DNA of 64,000 bases from Variovorax boronicumulans (GTDB taxonomy: Bacteria > Pseudomonadota > Gammaproteobacteria > Burkholderiales > Burkholderiaceae_C), in assembly GCF_019352895.1 (NCBI RefSeq), contig NZ_JAAAFX010000004.1, forward strand, positions 1,511,286-1,575,285, in the 5' to 3' direction. Made by a program: the position numbers and the translations under genes. Of the stretch, positions 24,505 through 32,535 are shown piece by piece. The stretch's first letter is position 1; each line of letters begins with the position of its first letter. Below the pieces are notes generated by a model. The model searched no databases, was not told where the DNA came from, and saw only the letters and a program-made list of their open reading frames with translations.

Positions 24505-25283
24505 TGCTTTTTGTCCTGGAGGAAGATGGCGGAAGAAGAAGAAGAAGAAGAACTGGAAGAAGGGGCCGTGACGCTGGCGCGCAGCGCCGGCAGGTCGAGC
24601 ACGCGCAGGCCGCCGTACTCGACCTGGATCATGCCTTGTGCCTCGAGTGTGCGCAGCGCCTCGTTCACGCGCTGGCGCGACAGGCCGATCAGGTAGGCCA
24701 GTTCCTGCTGCGTGATGCGCAGCAGCTGGCCCACGCCGGGGAACAGCACCGGGTTGAACAGCGCCGCGAGGTTGCGCGCCACGCGCACGTCGGGGTTGTT
24801 CAATCGATCCGCCTCGCGCGCCGCAATGAACTGGGCCAGCCGCTCGTTGAGCTGGTTCATCACGAAGCGGTTGAAGCCGATGGAGTGGTCGAGCAGCCAG
24901 TGGAAATCGTCGACCGGCAGGCCGGCGATGACGCTGCGGCGCAGCGCCTGGATGTTGTAGCGGTAGGGCTCGCGCTTCATCACCGTGCCCTCGCCGAACC
25001 AGCCGCCGGGCGGCAGGCCGCTGTAGGTCATCGAGGTGCCGTCGGCGTTGTCGTTGCTCATCTTGAACAGGCCCTCGATCACGCCGAACCAGTAGGTCGG
25101 CGGACGGCCCACACGGCAGATCAGGTCGCCGGGTTCGGCCTCGCTGACCACCAGCGCGGCCTCGGTGCGCTGCCGCTCGCCCGGGCCCAGCGCCTCGAGC
25201 CAGGGGATGTTGCGCAGCTCGTCGGCACGCGGCGCGCGCAAGCGATCCCGGATCGAACCGGAGGCAGGGGCCACGGAGGTCAT
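24501..25283 (-). CDS. Crp/Fnr-family regulator with polyserine tail
   Basis: This 260-residue regulator has an N-terminal cyclic-nucleotide-type beta barrel (about 30-150, with GDLICRVGRPPTYWFGVIEGLFK) and a C-terminal winged helix (about 165-235, with ITQQELAYLIGLSRQRVNEALRTLEAQG). The sensor domain lacks Fnr-type cysteines. A run of ten serines near the C-terminus (encoded by a trinucleotide repeat) is an unusual linker. It is divergent from the acyl-CoA ligase-liv operon, and a perfect palindrome lies between them, so it probably controls both directions. Confidence 0.85.
   Translation of the reverse strand: MTSVAPASGSIRDRLRAPRADELRNIPWLEALGPGERQRTEAALVVSEAEPGDLICRVGRPPTYWFGVIEGLFKMSNDNADGTSMTYSGLPPGGWFGEGTVMKREPYRYNIQALRRSVIAGLPVDDFHWLLDHSIGFNRFVMNQLNERLAQFIAAREADRLNNPDVRVARNLAALFNPVLFPGVGQLLRITQQELAYLIGLSRQRVNEALRTLEAQGMIQVEYGGLRVLDLPALRASVTAPSSSSSSSSSSAIFLQDKKQ
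24532..24552 (-). repeat. GAA trinucleotide repeat encoding serines
   Basis: Seven GAA units on the plus strand (TTC on the coding strand) lie in the tail of the Crp-type gene and are read as a Ser run. Slippage would change the number of serines without shifting the frame. Confidence 0.85.
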
Positions 25284-25315
25284 CGGGTAAGTCCGGGGGA
25301 GTGGAGACCCTGAGA

Positions 25316-25359
25316 TTGTCGTTGGAACGACAACTCGACGTCAAAGTCGGTCCTACAGT
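25316..25359. promoter_or_regulatory. Crp-type operator placed for class II activation of the ligase-liv operon
   Basis: TTGTCGTTGGAACGACAA (25316-25333) is a perfect palindrome with 8-base arms. TACAGT at 25354-25359 fits a -10 box, which predicts a start near 25366. The palindrome centre would then be at about -41.5, the classic position for Crp/Fnr activators that replace the -35 box. Assignment to the neighbouring Crp-type regulator is inferred. Confidence 0.6.
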
Positions 25360-25368
25360 CGCCCCATC

Positions 25369-27333
25369 GTGAACAAAAGCACACCGGCCGACACCACCTT
25401 TCCCCGCCTGCTGCGCGCCCATGCCGCCGCGCAGCCCGACGCGCCGGCCGTGCGCGAGAAGGACCTGGGCATCTGGCAGACCTGGACCTGGGGCGAGACC
25501 GCGCAAGCGGTGCGCGAGATGGCCTGCGGCCTGGCGAGTCTGGGCTTCGAGGCCTTCGACAATCTGGCCATCGTGGGCGCCAACCGCCCGCACCTGTACA
25601 TGGCGGTGGTCGCGGCGCAGAGCCTGCGCGGCGTGCCGGTGCCGCTGTACCAGGACGCGGTCGCCAGCGAGATGGTCTTCATGCTCGACGACGCGGAGAT
25701 CCAGTTCGTCATCGCCGAGGACCAGGAGCAGGTCGACAAGCTGCTCGAGTGCCGCGAGCTGCAGAAGGACAGCGGCCACGCGATCCGCCACATCATCTAT
25801 GACGACCCGCGCGGCCTGCGCCACTACACGCAGCCGGGGCTCCTCAGCTTCGAAGGGCTGCGCGAACTGGGCCGTGCCTACGACGCCGCCCACCCCGGCT
25901 TCTTCGACGTTCGCGTGGCCAGCGGCGAGCCCGGCGACGTCGGCGTGATCCTCTACACCTCGGGCACCACCGGCCGGCCCAAGGGCGTGTGCCAGACGCA
26001 CGCCAGCTTCATCGCCGCGGGCCACGGCGGCGTGGTCACCGACAGGCTCGGCCCGGGCGACAACGTGATGAGTTACCTGCCGATGGCCTGGGTCGGCGAC
26101 CACCTGTTCTCGGTCGCGCAGTGGCTGGTGGGCGGCTTCACGCTCAACTGCCCCGAATCGGCCGCGACCGTGATGAACGACATGCGCGAGATCGGCCCGA
26201 GCTACTACTTCGGCCCGCCGCGCACCTTCGAGGGCCTGCTGACCGCCGTGTCGATCCGCATGGAAGACGCGGCCGCGCCCAAGCGCTGGCTCTATGCGAA
26301 GTTCATGGCGCTGGCGCAGCGCGTGGGCGCCGACATCCTGAACGGCGCGCCGGTCGGCGCGGGCGACCGCCTGCTCTACGGCATCGGCAACGTGCTGGTC
26401 TACGGCCCGCTGCGCAACGTGCTGGGCATGAGCCGCATCCGCGTGGCCTACACCGCGGGCGCGGCCATCGGCCCCGACCTGTTCCGCTTCTACCGCTCGA
26501 TCGGCGTCAACCTCAAGCAGTTCTACGGCCAGACCGAGACCTGCGCCTACGTCTGCCTGCAGCAGGACGGCAAGGTCAAGCTGCAGACCGTGGGCCCGGC
26601 GGCGCCCGGCATGGAACTGCGCATCGCCGACAACGGCGAGGTGCTGGTGCGCGGCGTGTCGGTGCTCAAGGAGTACTACAAGCGCCCCGACGCCACGGCC
26701 GAGGTGCTCGATGCCGACGGCTACTTCCACACCGGCGACGCCGGCGTGCTCGACAGCGAAGGCCACCTGCGCATCATCGATCGCGCCAAGGACGTGGGCC
26801 GCATGGCGGGCGGCGCGATGTTCGCGCCCAACTACATCGAGAACAAGCTCAAGTTCTTCCCGCAGATCAAGGAAGCCGTGTGCTTCGGCGATGCGCGCGA
26901 GGCGGTCTGCGCCTTCATCAACATCGACTTCGAAGCGGTCGGCAACTGGGCCGAGCGCCGCGGACTGGCCTACGGCGGCTACGTCGACCTGGCGGGCAAG
27001 CCCGAGGTGCTGACGCTGATCGCCGAGTGCATCGCCAAGGTCAATGCCGACCTGGCGGCCGAAGCCGGCATGGCCGACACGCAGATCGCGCGCTTCCTGG
27101 TGCTGCACAAGGAACTCGACCCCGACGACGACGAGATGACCCGCACACGCAAGGTGCGCCGCGGTTTCGTGGCGCAGAAATACGCGGTGCTGCTCGAGGC
27201 GCTGTATGGCGGCAGGAGCGAACAGTTCATCGAGACGCAGGTGAAGTTCGAGGACGGCCGCACCGGCTCGGTCAGCGCCACGCTGCAGATCGTCGATGCC
27301 AAGCGTTATCCCGAAGTGAGGGCCGCAGCATGA
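25369..27333 (+). CDS. AMP-dependent acyl-CoA synthetase (long-chain type)
   Basis: This 654-residue adenylate-forming ligase has the P-loop motif YTSGTTGRPKG near residue 195, a YGQTE motif near 385 and the GDAG and hinge region (HTGDAGVLDSEGHLRIIDRAKD) near 457-480. It would activate a carboxylic acid to its CoA thioester. It is the first gene of a transcript with livGHMKF, so it probably activates the acid imported by that transporter. The start codon is GTG; no clear ribosome site precedes it and the predicted transcript start is only a few bases upstream. The acid, whether aromatic, branched or aliphatic, is not known. Confidence 0.85.
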   Translation: MNKSTPADTTFPRLLRAHAAAQPDAPAVREKDLGIWQTWTWGETAQAVREMACGLASLGFEAFDNLAIVGANRPHLYMAVVAAQSLRGVPVPLYQDAVASEMVFMLDDAEIQFVIAEDQEQVDKLLECRELQKDSGHAIRHIIYDDPRGLRHYTQPGLLSFEGLRELGRAYDAAHPGFFDVRVASGEPGDVGVILYTSGTTGRPKGVCQTHASFIAAGHGGVVTDRLGPGDNVMSYLPMAWVGDHLFSVAQWLVGGFTLNCPESAATVMNDMREIGPSYYFGPPRTFEGLLTAVSIRMEDAAAPKRWLYAKFMALAQRVGADILNGAPVGAGDRLLYGIGNVLVYGPLRNVLGMSRIRVAYTAGAAIGPDLFRFYRSIGVNLKQFYGQTETCAYVCLQQDGKVKLQTVGPAAPGMELRIADNGEVLVRGVSVLKEYYKRPDATAEVLDADGYFHTGDAGVLDSEGHLRIIDRAKDVGRMAGGAMFAPNYIENKLKFFPQIKEAVCFGDAREAVCAFINIDFEAVGNWAERRGLAYGGYVDLAGKPEVLTLIAECIAKVNADLAAEAGMADTQIARFLVLHKELDPDDDEMTRTRKVRRGFVAQKYAVLLEALYGGRSEQFIETQVKFEDGRTGSVSATLQIVDAKRYPEVRAAA

Positions 27334-27394
27334 GCGCAGCGCCGGGCCGCCCCAAGCAAGCTCGCACCGCAGTGCGGAGCACGAAGGTTCGTCC

Positions 27395-28192
27395 ATGAAT
27401 TCCAGGAAGACCGGCGAGGTCATCCTCGACGTCCAGAACATCAGTCTCAGCTTCGGCGGCGTGAAGGCGCTGACGGACATCAGCTTCAACGTGCGCGAGC
27501 ACGAGGTGCGGGCCATCATCGGCCCCAACGGCGCGGGCAAGAGCTCGATGCTCAACTGCATCAACGGCGTCTATGCGCCGCAGCAGGGCTCGATCACCTT
27601 CCGCGGCCAGACCTTCAAGCACATGAACTCGCGCCAGGTGGCCGAGATGGGCGTGGCGCGCACCTTCCAGAACCTGGCGCTGTTCAAGGGCATGAGCGCG
27701 CTCGACAACATCATGACGGGGCGCAACCTCAAGATGAAGAGCGGCCTGCTGGCGCAGGCCTTCCGCAATCCCTTCGGCTGGGGCTCGGCCGAACGCGAGG
27801 AGCTGGAGCAGCGCGAGTTCGTCGAACGCATCATCGACTTCCTCGAGATCCAGCCCTTCCGCAAGACCCCCGTGGGCCAGCTGCCCTACGGCCTGCAGAA
27901 GCGCGTCGACCTCGGCCGCGCGCTGGCGATGGAGCCGCAGGTGCTGCTGCTCGACGAGCCGATGGCCGGCATGAACGTGGAGGAGAAGCAGGACATGAGC
28001 CGCTTCATCCTCGATGTGAACGACGAGTTCGGCACGACCATCGTGCTGATCGAACACGACATGGGCGTGGTGATGGACATCTCCGACCGCGTGGTGGTGC
28101 TCGACTACGGCAAGAAGATCGGCGACGGCACCCCCGACGAAGTACGCAGCAACGAAGACGTGATCCGGGCTTATCTCGGCGCGGAACACTAG
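27395..28192 (+). CDS. livG: Branched-chain-type ABC transporter ATPase
   Basis: This 265-residue ATPase has Walker A GPNGAGKSS near 44, the LivG-type long insert, signature LPYGLQKRVDLGRAL in place of LSGGQ, and Walker B LLLDEPMAGMN. The altered signature is common in LivG proteins of such acyl-CoA clusters. It drives the LivHM permease. The 61-base gap from the ligase gene contains a small hairpin (CCGCA-G-TGCGG, 27368-27378). Confidence 0.9.
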   Translation: MNSRKTGEVILDVQNISLSFGGVKALTDISFNVREHEVRAIIGPNGAGKSSMLNCINGVYAPQQGSITFRGQTFKHMNSRQVAEMGVARTFQNLALFKGMSALDNIMTGRNLKMKSGLLAQAFRNPFGWGSAEREELEQREFVERIIDFLEIQPFRKTPVGQLPYGLQKRVDLGRALAMEPQVLLLDEPMAGMNVEEKQDMSRFILDVNDEFGTTIVLIEHDMGVVMDISDRVVVLDYGKKIGDGTPDEVRSNEDVIRAYLGAEH

Positions 28193-28206
28193 GAACGGCG
28201 GGCCCC

Positions 28207-29136
28207 ATGGGTTTCTTTCTCGAAACGGTTTTCGGCGGCTTGATGGCCGGCATGCTCTACGCCCTGGTCGCGCTGGGCTTCGTGCTGATCTTCAAGGCCT
28301 CGGGTGTCTTCAACTTCGCGCAGGGCGCGATGGTGTTGTTCGCGGCGCTGGCGATGGCACGCTTCGCCGAATGGATTCCCAAGTGGTTGGGCTTCCAGAG
28401 CGTGGTGCTGGGCGCCGTGCTGGGCTTCATCGCCGCGGCGCTGTGCATGGTGATCGTGGCCTGGCTGATCGAACGGCTGGCGCTGCGCCGGCTGGTCAAC
28501 CAGGAAGGCATCACGCTGCTGATGGCCACGCTGGGCATCTCGCATGTGCTCGACGGCGCGGGCCAGCTGATCTTCGGCAGCGCCACCTACAAGATCGACA
28601 TCGGCATGCCCAAGGAGCCGCTGCTGGTGCTCGAGAACATGTTCGAAGGCGGCCTGCTGCTGAGCAAGGAAGACCTCTACGCGGCCGCGATCGCCGCCAC
28701 GCTGGTGGTGCTGCTCACGCTGTTCTTCCAGAAGACCGGCACCGGCCGCGCCCTGCGCGCGGTCGCCGACGACCACCAGGCCGCGCAGTCGATCGGCATT
28801 CCGCTGGCGCGCATCTGGGTCATCGTCTGGTCGATCGGCGGCATCGTCGCGCTGGTGGCCGGCGTGATCTGGGGCAGCAAGCTGGGCGTGCAGTTCTCGA
28901 TCTCGCTGGTGGCGCTCAAGGCCTTCCCGGTGGTGATCCTCGGCGGCCTCACTTCGGTGCCCGGCGCCATCCTCGGCGGACTGATCATCGGCATGGGCGA
29001 GAAGCTCTCCGAGATCTACCTCGGGCCCTTCCTCGGCGGCGGCATCGAGAACTGGTTCGCCTACGTCCTCGCGCTGGCGGTGCTGCTCATCAGGCCTCAA
29101 GGCCTGTTCGGCGACAAGATCATCGACCGCGTCTAA
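28207..29136 (+). CDS. livH: Branched-chain-type ABC transporter permease
   Basis: This 309-residue membrane protein has about eight hydrophobic segments and the LivH motifs LVALGFVLIFKASGVFNFAQGAM near residues 21-43 and RAVADDHQAAQSIGIP near 186-201. It forms the channel with LivM. It lies 14 bases after livG and 10 before livM. Confidence 0.9.
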   Translation: MGFFLETVFGGLMAGMLYALVALGFVLIFKASGVFNFAQGAMVLFAALAMARFAEWIPKWLGFQSVVLGAVLGFIAAALCMVIVAWLIERLALRRLVNQEGITLLMATLGISHVLDGAGQLIFGSATYKIDIGMPKEPLLVLENMFEGGLLLSKEDLYAAAIAATLVVLLTLFFQKTGTGRALRAVADDHQAAQSIGIPLARIWVIVWSIGGIVALVAGVIWGSKLGVQFSISLVALKAFPVVILGGLTSVPGAILGGLIIGMGEKLSEIYLGPFLGGGIENWFAYVLALAVLLIRPQGLFGDKIIDRV

Positions 29137-29146
29137 AGGCACTGAG

Positions 29147-30211
29147 ATGTTCTACAGAGAAAACGGTCAATTCAAGAGCAGCTACCGCGCGGACCTGGCG
29201 CTGTTCCCGGTCGCGCAGGACCGCTGGTTCATGCTCGCCTTCGCGGCCATCGCCTTCGTCGCGGTGCCGATGCTGGCCAGCGACTACAGCTTCCGCGCGG
29301 TGCTGATCCCCTTCCTGATCCTGGCGCTGGCCGCGATCGGCCTCAACATCCTGGTCGGCTACTGCGGCCAGATCTCGCTGGGCACCGGCGCCTTCATGGC
29401 GGTGGGTGCCTATGCGGCCTACAACCTGCAGGTGCGCATCGAGGGCATGCCGCTGCTGGTGTCGCTGATCGGCGGCGGGCTGGCGGCCACGGTGGTGGGG
29501 GTGCTGTTCGGCATCCCCAGCCTGCGCATCCGCGGCCTGTATCTCGCGGTGGCCACGCTGGCGGCGCAGTTCTTCATGGACTGGTTCACCAACCGCGTGA
29601 AGTGGGTCACCAACGATTCGTCCTCTGGCTCGGTCAGCGTCAACTCGCTGCAGATGTTCGGCTACGAGTTCAACACGCCGACGCAGAAGTACCTGCTGTG
29701 CCTGAGCCTGGTGGTGGTGTTCGCGCTCTTGGCCAAGAACCTGGTGCGCGGCGCGATCGGCCGCGAATGGATGGCGATGCGCGACATGGACGTCGCGGCC
29801 TCGGTGATCGGCATCCGCCCGGTCTACGCCAAGCTCACGGCCTTCGCGGTGAGCAGCTTCATCGTCGGCGTGGCCGGCGCGCTCTGGGGCTTCGTGCACC
29901 TGGGCGCCTGGGAGCCGGCCGCCTTCGGCATCGACAAGTCGCTGCAGCTGCTGTTCATGATCATCATCGGCGGGCTGGGCTCGATCGCCGGCAGCTTCTT
30001 CGGCGCGGCCTTCATCGTGCTGCTGCCGCTGCTGCTGAACTACGTGCCGCACTGGCTGGGGCTGTCGATCTCGACGGCCACGGCCTCGCACCTGGAACAC
30101 ATGATCTTCGGCGCGCTGATCGTGTTCTTCCTGATCGTCGAGCCGCACGGCCTGGCGCGCCTGTGGTCCACCGCGCGGCAGAAGCTGCGGCTGTGGCCCT
30201 TCCCTCATTGA
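29147..30211 (+). CDS. livM: Branched-chain-type ABC transporter permease
   Basis: This 354-residue membrane protein has the LivM features LNILVGYCGQISLGTGAFMAVGAYAAYNL near 66-94 and the loop REWMAMRDMDVAASVIGI near 206-223, with about nine hydrophobic segments. It partners LivH; its gene directly precedes the binding-protein gene. Confidence 0.9.
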   Translation: MFYRENGQFKSSYRADLALFPVAQDRWFMLAFAAIAFVAVPMLASDYSFRAVLIPFLILALAAIGLNILVGYCGQISLGTGAFMAVGAYAAYNLQVRIEGMPLLVSLIGGGLAATVVGVLFGIPSLRIRGLYLAVATLAAQFFMDWFTNRVKWVTNDSSSGSVSVNSLQMFGYEFNTPTQKYLLCLSLVVVFALLAKNLVRGAIGREWMAMRDMDVAASVIGIRPVYAKLTAFAVSSFIVGVAGALWGFVHLGAWEPAAFGIDKSLQLLFMIIIGGLGSIAGSFFGAAFIVLLPLLLNYVPHWLGLSISTATASHLEHMIFGALIVFFLIVEPHGLARLWSTARQKLRLWPFPH

Positions 30212-30276
30212 TCCCCACTGATTCCCGTATCCCGGTTCCACCACGCACTCACGTGCTCATTACAAGGAGACAAGCC

Positions 30277-31593
30277 ATGCAATTCAGGAATCTCGCACGC
30301 ACCGCGGCACTCGCCGCCGCGGGGCTTTCGATGGTCGTCGCGGGTTCGCTCGCGCAGGCCCAGCCGGCCGAGCAGTTCGTGCCGCTGCTGGTCTACCGCA
30401 CCGGCCAGTTCGCACCGCTGGGCATCCCATGGGCCGACGGCAAGCAGGACTACCTGAAGCTGGTGAACGCGCGCGACGGCGGCGTCAACGGCGTCAAGCT
30501 GACCTATGAGGAATGCGAAACCGCCTACGACGCGGCCAAGGGCGTGGAGTGCTACGAGCGCCTCAAGGGCAAGGGTTCGGGTGCCTCGGGCTTCGACACC
30601 CAATCGACCGGCATCACCTTCGCCGTGACCGACAAGGCCTTCGTCGACAAGGTGGTCGTCGAGACCCCGGGCTATGGCCTGTCGCAGTCGGCCGACGGCA
30701 CCGTGTTCGAGTGGAACTTCCCGCTGCTGGGCACCTACTGGACCGCGGCCGACGTGATGATCCAGGACATCGCGAAGAAGGAGAAGGGCAACCTCAAGGG
30801 CAAGAAGATCGCGCTGGTCTATCACGACTCGCCCTACGGCAAGGAGCCGATCCCGCTGCTGCAGAAGCGCGCCGCGGCCGAAGGCTTCGAGCTCTCGCTG
30901 TTCCCGGTCACGCCGCCCGGCGTGGAGCAGAAATCCACCTGGCTGCAGATCCGCCAGCAGAAGCCCGACTACGTGCTGTTCTGGTCGGCCGGCGTGATGA
31001 CGCCCGCCGGCATCCGCGAGGCACAGGCCAGCGGCTACCCGCGCGAGAAGATCTACGCGGTCTGGTGGGCCGGTTCGGACCACGACGTGAAGGACATCGG
31101 CGCCGGTGCCAAGGGCTACAACGCGATCACGCTGCACAACAGCGCGGCCAAGGACAAGGTCCATGACGACCTGAAGAAGCTGGTGTACGACAAGGGCCAG
31201 GGCACGGGCCCGGCCGACGGCATCGGCTCGATCGCCCACACCCGCGGGATGATGATCTCGATGCTGCAGGTCGAGGCGATCCGCGCGGCGCAGGAGAAGT
31301 ACGGCAAGGGCAAGTCGCTCACGCCCGAGCAGGTGCGCTGGGGCTTCGAGAACCTGAACCTCACGGCCGACAAGCTCAAGGCACTGGGCTTCGGTGAAGT
31401 CATGCGGCCGGTCAAGACCTCGTGCAGCAACCACATGGGCGACGACTGGGCGCGCATCGTGCAGTGGGACGGCGGCAAGTGGGAGATCAAGTCGGACTGG
31501 TACCAGTCGGACAAGACGCACATCGACCCGCTGGTCAAGGAATACGCGGCCAAGTACGCCAAGGACAAGAACGTCAAGCCACGCGCCTGCTGA
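30277..31593 (+). CDS. livK: Branched-chain-type periplasmic substrate-binding protein
   Basis: This 438-residue exported protein has a signal peptide (about 1-28, ending in SLAQAQ) and a periplasmic-binding type I fold. It is larger than E. coli LivK (about 370), as is usual for aromatic or fatty acid binding members. ATG 30277 is chosen because AAGGAGA precedes it by seven bases and a signal peptide follows. It ends KPRAC, with a single terminal Cys. The ligand is probably an organic acid activated by the ligases at either end of the cluster. Confidence 0.88.
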   Translation: MQFRNLARTAALAAAGLSMVVAGSLAQAQPAEQFVPLLVYRTGQFAPLGIPWADGKQDYLKLVNARDGGVNGVKLTYEECETAYDAAKGVECYERLKGKGSGASGFDTQSTGITFAVTDKAFVDKVVVETPGYGLSQSADGTVFEWNFPLLGTYWTAADVMIQDIAKKEKGNLKGKKIALVYHDSPYGKEPIPLLQKRAAAEGFELSLFPVTPPGVEQKSTWLQIRQQKPDYVLFWSAGVMTPAGIREAQASGYPREKIYAVWWAGSDHDVKDIGAGAKGYNAITLHNSAAKDKVHDDLKKLVYDKGQGTGPADGIGSIAHTRGMMISMLQVEAIRAAQEKYGKGKSLTPEQVRWGFENLNLTADKLKALGFGEVMRPVKTSCSNHMGDDWARIVQWDGGKWEIKSDWYQSDKTHIDPLVKEYAAKYAKDKNVKPRAC

Positions 31594-31600
31594 TCGCCAC

Positions 31601-31680
31601 GAGGGCCCGCGCGCAGCGCGGCGCCCTCCCCGTCGGCTCCTTGCGAGCCGGCATCTGAAAGGCGCGCGCAGGCCCGCCTT
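31601..31680 (+). other. Three consecutive hairpins in the livK-livF spacer
   Basis: Stems are seen at 31601-31628 (GAGGGC ... GCCCTC), 31634-31650 (CGGCTC-CTTGC-GAGCCG) and 31659-31680 (AAGGCG ... CGCCTT). No T-run follows, so they are more likely to stabilise the livK message or attenuate livF than to end transcription. Confidence 0.6.
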
Positions 31681-31701
31681 CCACATGCTTCGGACACCAC
31701 C

Positions 31702-32514
31702 ATGAGCGAACCCAACATCCTTCTCAACGTCAACGGCATCGAGGTCATCTACAACCACGTGATCCTGGTGCTCAAGGGCGTGTCGCTGACCGTGCCCGAA
31801 GGCGGCATCGTGGCGCTGCTCGGCGGCAACGGCGCGGGCAAGACCACCACGCTGCGCGCGGTGTCGAACCTGCTCGCGGGCGAACGCGGCGCGGTGACCA
31901 AGGGCACGATCGAGCTGCGCGGCGAGCGCATCGAGGCGCTGTCGCCCGCGGCGCTGGTGCAGCGCGGCCTGATCCAGGTGATGGAGGGCCGCCACTGCTT
32001 CGCCCACCTGAGCATCGAGGACAACCTCCTGACCGGCGCCTACACGCGCACCGACGGCAAGGCCGCGATCGCCGAGACGCTGGAGAAGGTCTACGCCTAC
32101 TTCCCGCGCCTGAAGACCCGGCGCGCCTCGCAGGCGGCCTACACCTCGGGCGGCGAACAGCAGATGTGCGCCATCGGCCGCGCGCTGATGGCCAACCCCA
32201 CCATGGTGCTGCTCGACGAGCCCTCGATGGGGCTGGCGCCGCAGATCGTCGAGGAAGTGTTCGCGATCGTGAAGGACCTGAACGAGAAGGAGCGCGTGAC
32301 CTTCCTGCTGGCCGAGCAGAACACCAACATGGCGCTGCGCTTCGCCGACTACGGCTACATCCTCGAGAACGGCCGCATCGTGATGGACGGCGAGGCCCAG
32401 AGCCTGCGCGAGAACGAGGACGTCAAGGAGTTCTACCTCGGCGTCGGCGGCGCCGACCGCAAGAGCTTCAAGGACGTCAAGAGCTACAAGCGCCGCAAAC
32501 GCTGGTTGGCATGA
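31702..32514 (+). CDS. livF: Branched-chain-type ABC transporter ATPase
   Basis: This 270-residue ATPase has Walker A GGNGAGKTT near 42, signature YTSGGEQQMCAIGRAL, Walker B MVLLDEPSMGLAP and the H-loop replaced by EQNT, as is normal in LivF. A basic C-terminal tail (DVKSYKRRKRW) extends beyond E. coli LivF. It is the second ATPase of the liv transporter. Confidence 0.9.
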   Translation: MSEPNILLNVNGIEVIYNHVILVLKGVSLTVPEGGIVALLGGNGAGKTTTLRAVSNLLAGERGAVTKGTIELRGERIEALSPAALVQRGLIQVMEGRHCFAHLSIEDNLLTGAYTRTDGKAAIAETLEKVYAYFPRLKTRRASQAAYTSGGEQQMCAIGRALMANPTMVLLDEPSMGLAPQIVEEVFAIVKDLNEKERVTFLLAEQNTNMALRFADYGYILENGRIVMDGEAQSLRENEDVKEFYLGVGGADRKSFKDVKSYKRRKRWLA

Positions 32515-32535
32515 GCGCGCGACGGAACCGAATCC

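Noticed and set aside
24532-24552. Phase-variable on/off switch by the GAA repeat
   Set aside because: Units of three keep the reading frame, so slippage cannot switch the gene off.
23740-27564. A 1274-codon minus-strand open frame covering the SDR, Crp and ligase genes
   Set aside because: Only the last 254 codons correspond to a real gene (the SDR starting at 24504); the rest is a shadow of the ligase gene.
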